64,000 nt of DNA. Source: Tenrec ecaudatus (lineage: Eukaryota; Chordata; Mammalia; Afrosoricida; Tenrecidae). A model generated the notes under the pieces. That model worked only from the letters and a program-made list of their open reading frames with translations. It was not told the DNA's origin and did not search any database. Positions 23,172-34,878 of this stretch are shown here, piece after piece. Numbering within the stretch: position 1 is the stretch's first letter; every line of letters starts with the position of its first letter. The stretch covers positions 43,246,001 to 43,310,000 of the forward strand of contig NC_134539.1 in NCBI RefSeq assembly GCF_050624435.1, in the 5' to 3' direction. The position numbers were made by a program, and so were the translations under genes.

Positions 23172-24390
23172 ATTGAATGATGGAGGCACTAAAAGAAGAT
23201 GGACCATACACAGAATCACGGTACTAAGAAGAACTAGTTGACATTTAACTATTTCAAGAGGTAGCATATGAGCAAGAGCCAACGGTAGTGAAGGAAGAAG
23301 TTCAAGATGCACCGAAGGCATTAGCCAAAAGCAAGGCTCCAGGAATTGATAGAAGGCCAACTGAAATGTTTCAATCAGCTGACGAAGCCCTGAAAGCACT
23401 CACTAATTGGAAGAGATCCATATTTGTGTCCATTCCAAAGAAAGCTAACCCAAAAGATAGCTCAGTAATTACCTGCTGCACAGAACATTGACAAAGACCT
23501 GCCAGATGTTCAGGTCAGATTTAGAAGAGAACATAGAACAAGTGATATAATTGTTGACTTTACATGGATCTTGACTGAAAACAAAGAATGCCAGAAAGAT
23601 GCCTACTTGTGTTTTACTGACTATGCCAAGGCATTCGACTGTCTGGCTCAATAAGCTATGGATAACTGAGAGGAATGGGAATTTTAGAACACTTAATTGT
23701 GCTCACATGGAACTTGTGCATAGATCAGGAGGCAATTGTGCAAACAGGAAAAGGGGAAATTGCATGGTTTGAAATCACGAAAGTTGTGTGTTAGTGTTTT
23801 ATTCTTTCATCATATTTATTCAATATTTATCCTGAACAAATAATCAGAGAAATTGGATGACATGAAGAAAAATGTGGCATCATGTTTGGAGGAAGGCTAC
23901 TTAACAACCTATGATCTGCAGATGACACAATCTTGCTTACTGAAGGTGAGAGGGATTTGTAATACTTGCTCATGAAGACCAAGGATTGCAACTTTCGATA
24001 TGGGTTACAGCTTAATATAACAAAAACAAATGTCTCACAACTGGTTTAATAGATACATATTTATATAAAGAGAAAAGATCAAAGTTGTCAATGATGTTAT
24101 TTTGCTTGAATCTACAATCAGTGCTCATGGACAACAGCAGTCAAGAGATCAGTGATGCATTACATTGGGTAAATCTGTGGCAGAAGATCTCTTAAAAATG
24201 TTGGAAAGCAAGGATGTAACTTAGAGAGCTTAGGTGTACCTGACTCAAGTCACAGTATTTTCCATCAACCCATATGCATGCAAAAGTTGGGACATTGAAT
24301 AAGGAAGGCCAAAGAAGAATCAAAGCACTTGAATTATGGCACTGGGGAAGAATATTGAAAGTACCATGGACTGTTAAAAGGACAAACAAC
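23172..24390 (+). mobile_element. RTE-clade LINE, RT region (split copy, part 1)
   Basis: This sense segment covers the linker and RT domains. GGCTCCAGGAATTGATAGAA, TGGAAGAGATCCATATTTGT, TTTTACTGACTATGCCAAGG (the 'FIDYAKAFD' region) and CTGCAGATGACACAATCTTG (the catalytic 'YADD' region, here reading without Y) are recognisable. The frame is broken many times. The copy is interrupted at 24390 by an L1 and resumes at 26358, giving a precise empty-site reconstruction at AGGACAAACAAC. Confidence 0.85.
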
Positions 24391-26345
24391 CCCAATCCCA
24401 ATTATGTGGACACCCCCCTCCCAGAAGAATTAAATTCAGAGGACAGCACTGAAGTTACACCTCAGGGAGAGGGGCACGTCTGATCAGAGCACACAGGAGT
24501 AAACGAAGAGGGAAGGAGAGAGAGTGGAGCACATTATGGCCCACCAAGCCCTGAAGACTATATTCCTGCTCAGAGCAGCCAAGGCACAGAGAGGACCACA
24601 GGGCCGGCCCCACCAGGAGATACAACCTCCCTCCCTGACCCATAGCATTCCAGGGGACAGCACTGGAGGCACAGTGTGCGAATTATGCACGATTTGACTC
24701 AACCACACTGGGGCGAAATGCTAAGGGCGTGCAACAGAGCAGCAATGGTAGCAAAGTGATGAAGTACCCTGGGAATACCAAAAATAGACTTTGGGGCCAT
24801 GGTGTGGTATGCCATCAGACTCGAGCAGAAAACACTCCTAAAGGTCAAGAAACAGACCCAGAACTATTTATAGGCTTTTCTTTCTTTTTGTCATTGGTTT
24901 TTGTTGTCTTTTTTTCTTTTGTTCTGTCTTATTTTTTTTACTTATTATTGTCTCTGCATGTCTATCTAGATTAGATAGGCAGGATAAACAATCCAGAGGA
25001 GAAAAAAACAGGACCCATGGTTCTGGGTATGAGGTGGGTGTCATAGGAGAAGGGGAGGTGGGGGAAAGAAAGGGATTTGTTAACAAATCCAGAGACAAGG
25101 AGACAACAAGTGATCTAAAATCAATCGTGAGGAGGACATAGGATGTCTGATGGGGCTTGATCAAGGGCAATGCAACCCAAAGGAATTACTGAAACCCAAA
25201 TGAAGGGCAAACATGATAGTGGGACAAGAGGAAAGAAAAAGGAAATAGAGGAAAGAACTAGGAGGCAAAGGACATTTATACAGGTCTAAATACAGGCATG
25301 TACACATGTAAATATATTTATTTATATATAACAATAGGGAAATAGATCTATGTACATATATTTATATGTTAAGTATTAAAGTAGCCGACAGATATTGGGC
25401 CTCTACTCAAGTACTCTCTCAATGCAAGAACACTTTGTTTAAGAACCTGGAATTATGTGATGCTCACCTTCCCAAAAGATTGCTGAAGAAAAAATGAGTG
25501 CATAAGCTATTTATAAAATGTGGTGATGAAAGTGGATGGTGCCCAGCTATCAAAAGATATAGTGTCTTGGGTCTTAAAGACTTGAAGATAAACAAGCAGA
25601 CATCTAGCTGAGATGCAACAAAGCCCACCTGGAGGAAGCACACTAGCTTGTGTGATCATGAGGTGTCAGTTGGATCAGGTATCAGGCATCAAAGACCCAG
25701 AACAAAAAATCATATCAATGTGAATGAGGGAGAGTGCAGAGTAGCGACGCAAAGCCCATCTGTAGACAATTGGACATCCCCTTACAGAAGGGTCACAGGG
25801 AAGAGATGAGACAGTCAGTGTGCAGTATAGCACTGATGAAACATACAACTTTCCCCTAGTTCTTTAGTGTCCGCCCCCCACCCACCCTATCATGACCTCA
25901 ATTCTACCTTATAAATCTGCCTAGATCAGATCATGTACATGGGGATAGATAAGAGTTGGAAACACAACGAATCCAGGACAGATAAACCCCTCAGGACCAA
26001 TAATGAGAGTAACGATACCCAGAGGGGAAGGGGAAGGTTGGGTAGATAGGGGGAACAGATTCCAAGGATCTACATATAATCCCCTTCCTGGGGGATAGAA
26101 AACAGAAAAGTGAGTAAAGGGAGACATTGCTCAGTATAAGACATGAACATTTTTAAAATAAATTGTCAAGGGTTCATGAGGAAGGGAAAAAAATGAGGAG
26201 CTGATACCAAGGGCTCAAGTAGAAAGAAAATGTTTTGAAAATGATGATGGCAACATAGGTACTAATGTACTTGATTGACACAATGGATGCATGTATGGAT
26301 TGTGATAAGAACTGTACAAGCCCCCAATAAAATAATTTAAAAAAA
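24391..26345 (+). mobile_element. L1 3' portion inserted into RTE
   Basis: The longest copy of this family in the window (1.95 kb). It ends CCCCCAATAAAATAATTT followed by an A-rich tail, and is flanked by GACAAACAA-type duplications (24380-24390; 26346-26357). It holds no ORF2 coding that I can recognise. Its first 650 bp are absent from the other copies, so its 5' boundary may be a truncation point inside the L1. It contains one copy of the unit that is tandemly repeated in other L1s here. Non-coding, non-autonomous as it stands. Confidence 0.8.
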
Positions 26346-26357
26346 GAACAAACAAAC

Positions 26358-26498
26358 CTGTATTAGAAGAAGAACAACTAAATTGCTCCTTAGAAGGAAG
26401 AATAGAAAGACTTCATCTCACATATTTTGGACATTATTAAGAATTTCTAGTTCTTAGTAAAGGGCGCCATGCTTGGTAAAGTAGAGGGGTAGAAAAAG
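26358..26498 (+). mobile_element. RTE-clade LINE, continuation (part 2)
   Basis: TGCTCCTTAGAAGGAAGAAT, CTTCATCTCACATATTTTGG and CCATGCTTGGTAAAGTAGAG continue the RTE copy that stops at 24390. The segment ends where an antisense SINE begins. Confidence 0.85.
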
Positions 26499-26652
26499 GG
26501 GACTCATAACAGCCCTATAGGACAGAGTCAAATTGCCTCTGTAAATTTTGATGGGAAGAGCAAGCTTCCTTTTTCTCTGAGGAGTGGCTGGTGGGTTTGA
26601 ACTGCTGACTTTGTGGTCAGCAGCCTAACATGTAACCGCTATGGCACCAGAC
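26499..26652 (-). mobile_element. AfroSINE copy, antisense
   Basis: ACTCATAACAGCCCTATAGG, GCTGGTGGGTTTGAACTGCT and CATGTAACCGCTATGGCACC follow the reverse SINE order. About 40 bp of the 3' body is missing. Confidence 0.8.
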
Positions 26653-26711
26653 TAGATGCATATACAGTGAAAGGCAGAGCGCCTGGCACATGGTAAGTAT
26701 TCAGTAAGTAA

Positions 26712-26775
26712 CCTCATACCAAGCTCTCTGCCACAGAGTCAATTCTAACTCATAGGGGCCCTTGAGAGCAGAGGA
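26712..26775 (-). mobile_element. AfroSINE 3' fragment, antisense
   Basis: Only CTGCCACAGAGTCAATTCTA and AACTCATAGGGGCCC of the 3' body remain. Confidence 0.5.
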
Positions 26776-26890
26776 ACTATCATGGCCAAGGCACCATTTC
26801 CTTTCAGGTAAGAGTGATAACATTGGCACAGCAGTGTGAGTAGGCAATGCTTCATTTGACTTTTATTACAAGACTATAAAGCAGATCAAA

Positions 26891-27101
26891 GGAGCCCTGG
26901 TCGCGTTGTGGTTACCCCTTGGGCTGCTAACTGCAAGATCAGCTGTTTGAAACCACTGGCTTTGTCCAGGAGAAAGATGGAGCTTTCTACTCTGCTAAAA
27001 GTTACCATCTCAGGAACTCACAGGACCAGTTTTACCCTGTCCTATCAGGTCGCTATGAGTCAGAATTGATTTGATGGCAGTGAATTAAAAAAAAAAAATA
27101 A
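26891..27101 (+). mobile_element. AfroSINE copy with poly(A)
   Basis: Full-length sense copy. It starts GGAGCCCTGG, carries box-B-like CTGTTTGAAACC, and ends in AATT(A)12 at about 27101. One of the better preserved copies. Confidence 0.9.
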
Positions 27102-27110
27102 GACAGAGAT

Positions 27111-27300
27111 GAAGAATCCCTGGTGGTACTGTGAGTTAGGTATGGGGTTGCTAGCTTCAAGATGGATAGTTCAAATCTTTTAGCTGCTTCTTGCAAGATA
27201 GATGAGGTTGTCTGCCCCTGTAAAGATTCATAGTCTTGAAATCCTGTATATGGCCACTGTGCATTGGAATTAGCTGGATGGCATTGGATTTAATTGGTTC
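27111..27300 (+). mobile_element. AfroSINE copy, tandem to previous
   Basis: A second sense copy ten bases after the preceding one: AATCCCTGGTGGTACTGTG, AGTTCAAATCTTTTAGCTGC, GGATGGCATTGGATTTAATT. Confidence 0.8.
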
Positions 27301-27334
27301 TGGGTTAGTGAAGGTATTGTTATTAGATCAGTTT

Positions 27335-27440
27335 CATTATTATTATTAGGCCCATTTTTTCAGAAAAAGAAGCTAAAACTCTGCAGGCCCAGGAGACTTA
27401 GCCAGTCCACACTGGGCATAGGAAGCATGTTCCGACTTCA
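27335..27440 (-). repeat. MIR fragment, antisense
   Basis: ATTATTATTATTAGGCCC followed by AAGAAGCTAAAACTCTGCAG and AGACTTAGCCAGTCCACAC fits the reverse complement of MIR. Confidence 0.55.
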
Positions 27441-27714
27441 AGTTCTATAACCTTCCCATCTCAACTTGTCTTCCTTCAGCCATTTCAGTTATTTATTCTC
27501 TGTCTTGCCTATTCTAAGTTCCCCAAGGGCAAGCATAGATTGATTTTCCCCATGGATTATGGGACTCTGCTCAGGGAACTCGCTTATTCAGAAAGGAATT
27601 AAATAATTGTCAGGGGAAAAGACAGCCTGTAGGAAAATGTGGTAAATTCTGCTGAGAAACTGCCAAGGGTGAAGACATGTACAAAGCTGGCACCAGAGCT
27701 CAGGCCTTTAGGCT

Positions 27715-27955
27715 GTTGCTTAATAATATTAACAACTAATATTTGTCTAGCACTTTTCAGTTGTCAAAGTACTTCCTGATATTCAGTCTCACCTGATTCC
27801 TACAAAAGCCTGCGCTCAGAGGTAACTTCATCTGTCACCATTCTTACCACAGGCAACGGAGGCTCAGAGAGGGTAATGAGTTGGCTTAAAACAAGCGTAG
27901 TAGTAAATGTTCGAGGCAAAAGACTTAGGAGGATCTGGAACCCAGCTCCTTGTTT
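27715..27955 (-). repeat. MIR, antisense, nearly complete
   Basis: The order AATATTTGTCTAGCACTTTT, CGGAGGCTCAGAGAGGGTAA and GGATCTGGAACCCAGCTCC matches the reverse complement of the MIR consensus over roughly 240 bp. Confidence 0.7.
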
Positions 27956-28987
27956 CCAAGGAAAATTTTATTTCCACCACACCAGGCTTGAGTTAGCTAC
28001 AGTCCAAGCAACATCCGTTGTGAGTGCTAGATGGACAGGTGTAAGTGTCTGTTGCTGTAGTACTGTGCAGTGGTCGCCTGTTGGGTAGACTGTACGCTAC
28101 ACTGGGCACCACTAGAATTTGCAAAGTGCTTGGCAATGAAAGCAGACTCACAAATACGAGGATCAGTAAAAAATAATTGTTTCCAGTTCATACACCCACA
28201 GGTTTATACCAAGCAAAACATGTTTAAACAAGTCTCCGCAATCAGTTGAGGGAAAAAGACAAGGGTTCTCAGTAATATACTTGTCTTAGCCTTATTAAGG
28301 TTCCTTCAAATAAGATCCACTTAAAACAGTGACTTTCCAAGGGGATCTGTGGGGCTGCTTAAATTCAAGGCAGAGAGGTAGCTCAAAGGGTTATGGTTTT
28401 TAGAATTCCAAAAAGGGCCATCTTGATATATTTTCTTGAAGGAGATGCAGGGTTATCTTGGGCTTAGAACATTTTTAGGAACACTGAAAGTTGCATGGGT
28501 GAGAAGAAGGCAAGGCAACTTGCATTGAGAAATGAGTTTCCATCCGGACGACACTCCCGCTCTCTCAGGGAGGTAACAAGGGCTGTGCTATGAGAGAGCT
28601 GGTGGGAGGCCGGATCCTGTCCATGCTGCAGCTCTGCTCTTACCCCGCCAGATGTTGTTTGTCCCCCAGACTCAAAGAATATTGCATGCGAACATGATTT
28701 GAGGCACCCAAGGTTGGCCCAAGCTGCCATTTTGATACGGTGTAAATCAAAGTGTGTAGAATTCACAAGGGAAGGGGTAGAAAGAGGAAGAGGGAAAGAA
28801 ACAGCAACTTCACAAGTGGTTGGATGAGAAAGCTATGTTGAAAGGGTAGCTTCACATTTTCATATTTCTGATGAATAAAGATATTTCTGATGATAAAGGC
28901 TTTTGTAGGAATTCATGTTGGTTTACCTCCTTATTGTCTAAGCTGATTTTAAGAACTACAAAGGAATTATGTCCTTATCTCCTGTTC
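27956..28987. other. Unrecognised non-coding sequence
   Basis: No recognised repeat or gene. The 100-codon frame on the minus strand at 28464-28766 has no recognisable motif. Confidence 0.4.
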
Positions 28988-29181
28988 AGGAGTCCTGGTG
29001 GCAGTGACTTTGCATTGGGCTGCTCACCGCAAAGCTAGTAGTTTGAAACCAGCAGCTGCTCTGTGGGAGAAAGAGGAGGCAATCTGCTCCCATGAAGAGT
29101 TACAGCCCCACAGAGGAAGTTCCACCCTGTCCTGTAGGATCACTGTGAACTGGCATTGATTCCATTGCAGTGAGTTTTTTC
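28988..29181 (+). mobile_element. AfroSINE copy
   Basis: AGGAGTCCTGGTGGCAGTG start, TAGTTTGAAACCAGCAGCTG box-B region, ATTCCATTGCAGTGAGTTTT end. Full length. Confidence 0.85.
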
Positions 29182-29499
29182 ACGGAGGAGTGACGTGTAC
29201 AGAGAGTCAAAATGAATTGACGAAGGACATGATTCGCAGTTGCTTGATCAAAATGGGGTCTTTTACCTGTGAATTAAGCCTCCAGGAATCCTCTCTGAAC
29301 ATAGACCAGGGATGTGAACAACCTTGCTTATGATGCAGAGTGCATTGGAAAGTGGATTATAGCAGGTGTAGCTAGGTCGAAGTTGAACACCTTATGTTTT
29401 GACCTTCCTTTAGACCTGTTTTCAAGTTATTCCAGTTTTTAATATTTTCTATTAAAGCTTTCCTCTATTTTATTTTGTCAGCATTGTTAGCTGTTTTGT
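29182..29499. other. Unrecognised sequence
   Basis: No recognised element, although its 3' side could belong to the following L1-like insertion. Confidence 0.35.
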
Positions 29500-29745
29500 T
29501 TGTTTGTTTTTTGGCATATGAAATCCAGCATGGGTGAATCTATTGAGACAGCAACTGGATTAATAGTTTCTTGGGGGTACGGAAGGAGAGATTGGGGTGG
29601 GGGTTGGAAGTTAATAACAAGGAGTATAAGAAAGAAGAAAATGTTCTAAAATTGATTGTGGCAATGATTGTACAAATTTTTTGAGATGATTGAATTATTT
29701 AATTGTATGAGATGCGGATTATGTCCCAATAGAATTTTTTAATGG
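29500..29745 (+). mobile_element. L1-like 3' end (second subfamily), sense
   Basis: It shares TTGGCATATGAAATCC, ATTGATTGTGGCAATGATTG, TACAAATTTTTTGAGATGAT and CCCAATAGAATTTTTTAA with 36210-36450. 5'-truncated retroposon. Confidence 0.7.
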
Positions 29746-29762
29746 GGTCTTTTAGTTATAGA

Positions 29763-29940
29763 GGAGGCCTGGTGGTGCAGTGGTTACGAGTGGGGCTGCA
29801 ATCCCTATGGTTGGCCGTTTGAAACCACCAGCAGCTCCTCGGGAGAGAGACTGGGCTTTCTACTCCCCTCAACAGTCTCAGAAAGCCACGGGGGCCTGCT
29901 ATGAGTCAACATTGACTCGGCGGAGGAGATTCTGGGTTGG
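29763..29940 (+). mobile_element. AfroSINE copy
   Basis: The box-A-like TGGTGCAGTGG and box-B-like GTTTGAAACC are well preserved. The body carries a deletion between CAACAGTCTCAGAAAGCC and GCTATGAGTC. It lies 18 bp after an L1-like 3' end. Confidence 0.85.
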
Positions 29941-30088
29941 CGTAGTTACAAACTCATGACTTTGTCTGCCACTTCACCCTGCTGGGTCTTCCATGCAGCC
30001 TCTCATCAAATGAAGACATTGGGTCGCTTCATTTGTCTCTAGAGAAAGCCTTGCTCTTTTTTCGTTGCCGTTCTTGAAAACTTAGTTG

Positions 30089-30297
30089 TGGAGCCCTAGT
30101 GGTGCTCGTGTTGAAGTACTCAGACGCGAACTGAAAGGGCAGTGGCCCCAAAGCACCAGCAGCGCCAAAGGAGAAAGCAGTCTGCTTCTGCACATGCGTA
30201 CAGCGCGGAGAGCACAGAGCCACTCCAGTCGGTCCTGCAGGGTTCCTACAACTTGGAATCTATTCCAGAGGCTCTGGGTTTGACTTGGTTTGGGTTT
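30089..30297 (+). mobile_element. AfroSINE copy, diverged
   Basis: GGAGCCCTAGTGGTGCTCG start and AGGCTCTGGGTTTGACTTGG end. The centre is strongly substituted and unusually CpG-rich. Confidence 0.65.
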
Positions 30298-31479
30298 AGT
30301 CTTTCGTCAAGGTCACAACAAGCCTCATGAAGAGCAGGAAAGAGGCTGCAGGAGAGGCCTTGGACAGAACGCTGATCTTCCCATTTGCTAATGAAAATCA
30401 GCTGGACCTCTAGAGCTTGCCTTCCTCTTCCAGAAGCAGGGAACAGTCTCATGGATTTAAAAGTGCAGCTTCAGAAGCAGACACTTCTCACAAAGTGGGG
30501 ATTGATGTGACTTCTAGTACGCGATGGAGTCTCCTGGTTGAGTTTGCTGTTCATCTTTTGTCCGTGCCTTCTCCCATTCATTCACAGGGAACGTGGTAAT
30601 GAGGACAGGGAGGCAGGGGGATAGCTGGATCTGCCATACCTCTTTCGGAATGAGAAACAGCTCTTGCTTGTAAATAGCAGAGTATGAGGGTGGTGGGGGT
30701 GGGGAGAGCAAGCTTGACTCTACATCAAGCCACGGAACTTCTATATAGTTGCAGAATCTGGGTGTTTATTTTTCTTTGCTTGTATTGCAAATTTATAACA
30801 AGTGAGAATAAAGGCAGACCTCTCTTTTTTTTTCAGTTGGCCTCTCACTTTCTTCCCAACAATGTCTGGGTTTCCCTCAAAACTACCAAGTGCTAATTTG
30901 AAAAATATGTTGCCGACAAGTGGGAGAAAGCGAGCGTTCCATGTGAAATGCCCTCTGCAGCATGGGGCAGCTCCCAGGCGCACACAAAGAGGGTGAGAGC
31001 CAGGGATTCATGCTCTCTGAGCAACAGAAGGCACTGGGAACAGGACGAGAAGTGGACGGATGGAAATCACAACACTGGAGCCCATCCTTAGTGGGTAACG
31101 TCTTGGCTTGCCGTGTGAAATCTTCTGCTGCCCTTCATAAATTATGGCATGTTGAGAAAATGGTTTAATTTTCTATAGGGCCACCCACAACCTACATTCA
31201 TTTCAAGGTCAAATATCAGGAGCTAGTTGCATCATCTTCAGAAGTGATGTTTCTTCTCATGGATAAAAGCCTTATCATGAATTAGGTCTGTTTTGCCCCG
31301 TTGTCCAGGAAACTTAGAGTCAGATGTACCCTTCCGATAAATCTATGGTGGGGATCCCATAGCCTGCTTAAGCATATTTTGTTTATGTCCCTTGGCTGTG
31401 TCTCTTATTCTAATCAAATCCAGGTTGGGGGGTTTTGATGGTTAGACGCCAACTATTTTCCTGTGTATGTTGCTCAAAG
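30298..31479. other. Unrecognised non-coding sequence
   Basis: No recognised gene or repeat. Several short overlapping frames on both strands around 30417-31168 look like chance. Confidence 0.4.
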
Positions 31480-31831
31480 GCAAGTTAAGGTTGAAGGTGA
31501 AAAAATTAAACACGTCTACAAAAATCAAGGTATAACCTTGAGTTTGAATTCATCTCAAGACTAGCTTTTATTCATTGAGCACTAATGACTAAAGATCAGA
31601 TGCCTTGTCAGGTGACATCAAGGATACTGTACACAAAGAAAACAATTGCTGTCATTGAATTGATTCTGAACTCATCAAAGGGTCACAAAAAGAAAAGAAA
31701 AATATCATAAATGGGCATCAGAAGAGACACTGAAACATGCTCTTGAATGTGGATTGACTAAAGGCAACAGAAGAAATCATGAAATAAAAGAGCTGAACAG
31801 TTTCCAAAGGGTTGCTCAAGAATGTAAAATA

Positions 31832-32534
31832 GGAAGCAACAAAGCCCACATGGAAGAAGTAAACCATCCCTGTGATCACGAGGTGTCGATGGGATCAGGT
31901 ATCAGACATCAGAAGACCCCCAAGCAAGCAACCATTTCTATGCAAATGAGGAGAGTTAGAATGGAGACCAAAAGCCCATCTATAGAAAATTGGACAACCC
32001 CTCATAGAAAGGTCACAAGAAAGGGACAAGCAAGCCAGGGTGCAATATAACATTGAAGAAACCCTCAATATTTCTCTAGTTCTTTAGGGCCCAACTCGCT
32101 CCCACTATCATGACCCCAGTTCTATCTTACAAATCTGGCTAGATCAGAGCATGCATACTGATACAGATAAGAGCTCTCAACACAGAGAATCCAGGACAGA
32201 TAAACTCCTCAAGACCAATAATGAGAGCAGCAATACTATGAGCAATACTAGAGGAAAGGTGTGGGGAGAAGATGGGGGGAGATGGGAGGGATAATTACTG
32301 ATCCCAATGATCAATGTACAACCACCCACCCCCACCCTGGGGATGTAAACAACAGAAATGTGGGTGAAGGGAGACAGCAGCTGGTGTTCATGAAGGTGGG
32401 CGGGGTAGAAGAGGGGGAAAAGAGAAGTTGATACTAAGGGCTCAAGTAGAAAGAAAATGTTTTGAAGAAAAGAAACGATGATGGCAACGTATCTAAAAAT
32501 GTTAAGAGCCCCAGCAAAATGATTCATAAAAATA
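31832..32534 (+). mobile_element. 5'-truncated L1 in RTE, with TSD
   Basis: The 3' 700 bp of the CCCAATAAAA-type L1, starting inside the repeated 3' UTR unit (AAGCAACAAAGCCCACATGG). It is flanked by GTAAAATA at 31824-31831 and 32535-32542. The terminal signal is mutated (CCCCAGCAAAATGATT). Confidence 0.85.
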
Positions 32535-32756
32535 GTAAAATAAAATAAAAAGTGCAAAGTAAAGCCCTATAATGAGATGTAAAAGGACCTAGAGTTAGAA
32601 AATCAAGTGGAAAGAAACCACGTGGCAGTTTCCAAGCTGAAAGAAATGAAGACAAAGTTCAATCCGTGAGTTGCAATGCTGAAGGATTTTATTGGCAGAA
32701 TCTTGACTAACACAGGAAGCTTCAAAAGAAGTTGGGAGGAATACAGAGTCACTGTA

Positions 32757-32958
32757 CCTGAAGACTTGGTCGTGCAGTGTGTTAAACATCGGGCTGTGAA
32801 TCGAAAGGTCAGTGTTTGAACTCACTGACTGTTCAAAGGAGAGAGCTGAAGCAGTTTGTTTCTGTAAAGATTCACAGTTTTGGGCACTGTATGGAGCAGT
32901 TGTTTTCTGGAGGGACATTATAAGTCAGAAGTAATTCAGTGGCGGTGAGTTTTGGTAC
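32757..32958 (+). mobile_element. AfroSINE copy inside RTE
   Basis: CTTGGTCGTGCAGTGTGTTA start, AGTGTTTGAACTCACTGACT box-B region and TTCAGTGGCGGTGAGTTTTG end. It interrupts the RTE at the 'CACTGTACC / AAAAGAATTGG' position. Confidence 0.85.
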
Positions 32959-33821
32959 AAAAAGAATTGGTTGACTGTAATAATTAACATTTTGTGTCAA
33001 CCTGGCTGGGCCAGGATTCTCAGTTGTTTGGCACGTTAGAGGTACTAATCTCCCACACCAACGCTTGCTTATCTGTCAGTTTGTGGTGACGTGTGTGTTG
33101 CTGGAAGTGATGTGACTGGTATTTCAAATACCAGCAGGGTCACCCAAAGTCAACAGGTTTCAGCAGAGCTTTCAGACTAAGAACAGACTATGATAAAGGG
33201 ATAGACTGTCTATTGCTGATGAATTAGCTACCCCAAACCTTATAGATAGCATCGAAAAGTTGTCAAACACTGAAAACCTTATGGATCAAAGCAGAACAAT
33301 GTCAGAGATGGTGCCAGAAGATGAGCCTCTCAGGTAGTAGGGCACTCAACATGACCGAGGAAAAACTGCCTTCTCCAACTAGAGTCGACCGTAATGACGT
33401 GGATGGAGAAAAACCTGTGGGAGTAATGTTCCCAGGGACTTCATTTGATGGCTGGACTCAAAATGATAAGAAAGAGCTGCAACAACCACATTAATAATCA
33501 GAACAAAGGATATATGAGTAAGAATCTAGGAAGATTGGAAGGCATCAAAAATGAAATGGAAGGTACAAAGATCAATTTTCTAGTGAGCTGAAATGGACGG
33601 ACAGTGGCCATTTTGATTCAGAAAATCCTATGGTTTACTATTCCCAGAATGACATGCTCAAGATGAATGGTGTCACATTCAAAGTCAAAAAGGACATTTC
33701 AAAATCTAACAAAGTAGAATGCTGCCTGTGATAAGATATTACTGCTCTGCATAAAGGAAAACCAGTCAATACAGTTATCATTTAACTTTATCCACCAACC
33801 ACTAAAGCTAGTGATGCAGAA

Positions 33822-34064
33822 ATGGAAGAGTTCTACCAACATCTTCAGTATGAAATTGATCAAACTTGTGATCAAAATGCAATGAAAATTATCGACAATT
33901 GGAACGCAAAAGTTGAAAGCATAGAGGAAGAAACTGTAGTTGGAAAGTATGGTCTTGGTGATGGAAACAAAACTGGAGATCACATGATCGATTTTTTAAA
34001 GAACAATGACATCCTCATTGCAAATACCTTTTTCCAACAATACAAACAGCGACTATGCAGATGA
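33822..34064 (+). pseudogene. RTE endonuclease remnant
   Basis: An 80-codon open stretch of the RTE ORF covering the C-terminal half of the APE-type endonuclease, the enzyme that nicks target DNA to prime reverse transcription. Residues 25-31 read DNWNAKV, where the family has a G-D-W-N-A-K motif, so the catalytic aspartate position appears changed to N. Downstream, GKYGLGDGN and NDILIANTFF match the conserved end of the domain. Truncated by stops on both sides; non-functional. Confidence 0.75.
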
Positions 34065-34641
34065 ACTTCTTCAGATGGAATATACAGAAATTAAATTGAC
34101 TACCTTTGTGGGAAGAGAGGACAGAGAAATTTAATATCAGTACCTAAGACAAAATCTGATTGTGGAACAGACCATCAGATGTTTATATTTAAGTTTAGGT
34201 TGAAGCTGAAAAAATGGAAACAAGTCCAAAAGAGCCCAAATATGACCTTGTGTCTATCTCACTTGAATTTCAAGACCATCTCAAGAAGATATTTGACACC
34301 TTGCACTCGAATGACCGAAGACTGATGAGCTGGGTTGTCATCAAGAGCATCCTACATGAAGAAAACAGAAGGTCTGTGAAGGTTGTATCCTCTCCTTATG
34401 CTTATTTAATTTGTATGCTGAACAAATAATCAGAGAATTTGGATTATATGAAGAAGAACACATCAGGGTTGGAGGAAGGCTTATTAACAACCTTTTATAA
34501 GCAAATGACAAAACTTTGATTGCTGAAAGTGAGGAGGACTTGAACCACTTGCTGATGTAGATCAAGCAATGCAAACTTCACTATGGCTTACAAGTCAATG
34601 TAAAGAAGACCCAAATTCTCATAACTGGGCCAGGCAACATC

Positions 34642-34878
34642 TTGATCAATGGAGGAAAGGTTGAAGTTGTCAAGGATTTTGTCTTGCTTGGATTCACAGT
34701 CAATGCTCATGGAAATAGCAGCCAAGAGATGAAAAGATGCATTGCATTAGGGAAATCTGCTGCACAAGATCTCTATAAAGTGTTGAAAAACAGGGATGTT
34801 ACTTTGAGGACTAAGGTGTGCATGACCCAACCATGGTATTTTCAGTTGCCTTGTATATATGTGAAAGTTGGACATTGA
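34642..34878 (+). pseudogene. RTE reverse transcriptase C-terminal remnant
   Basis: A 78-codon open stretch downstream of the RT catalytic region of the same RTE copy. It includes VEVVKDFVLLG and SSQEMKRCIALGKSAAQDLYK, which resemble the thumb/connection part of RTE and BovB-type RTs. No catalytic residues are in this fragment. Confidence 0.7.

Noticed and set aside
30417..31168. Cluster of short overlapping frames on both strands
   Set aside because: All are 60-80 codons, overlap one another and lack motifs.
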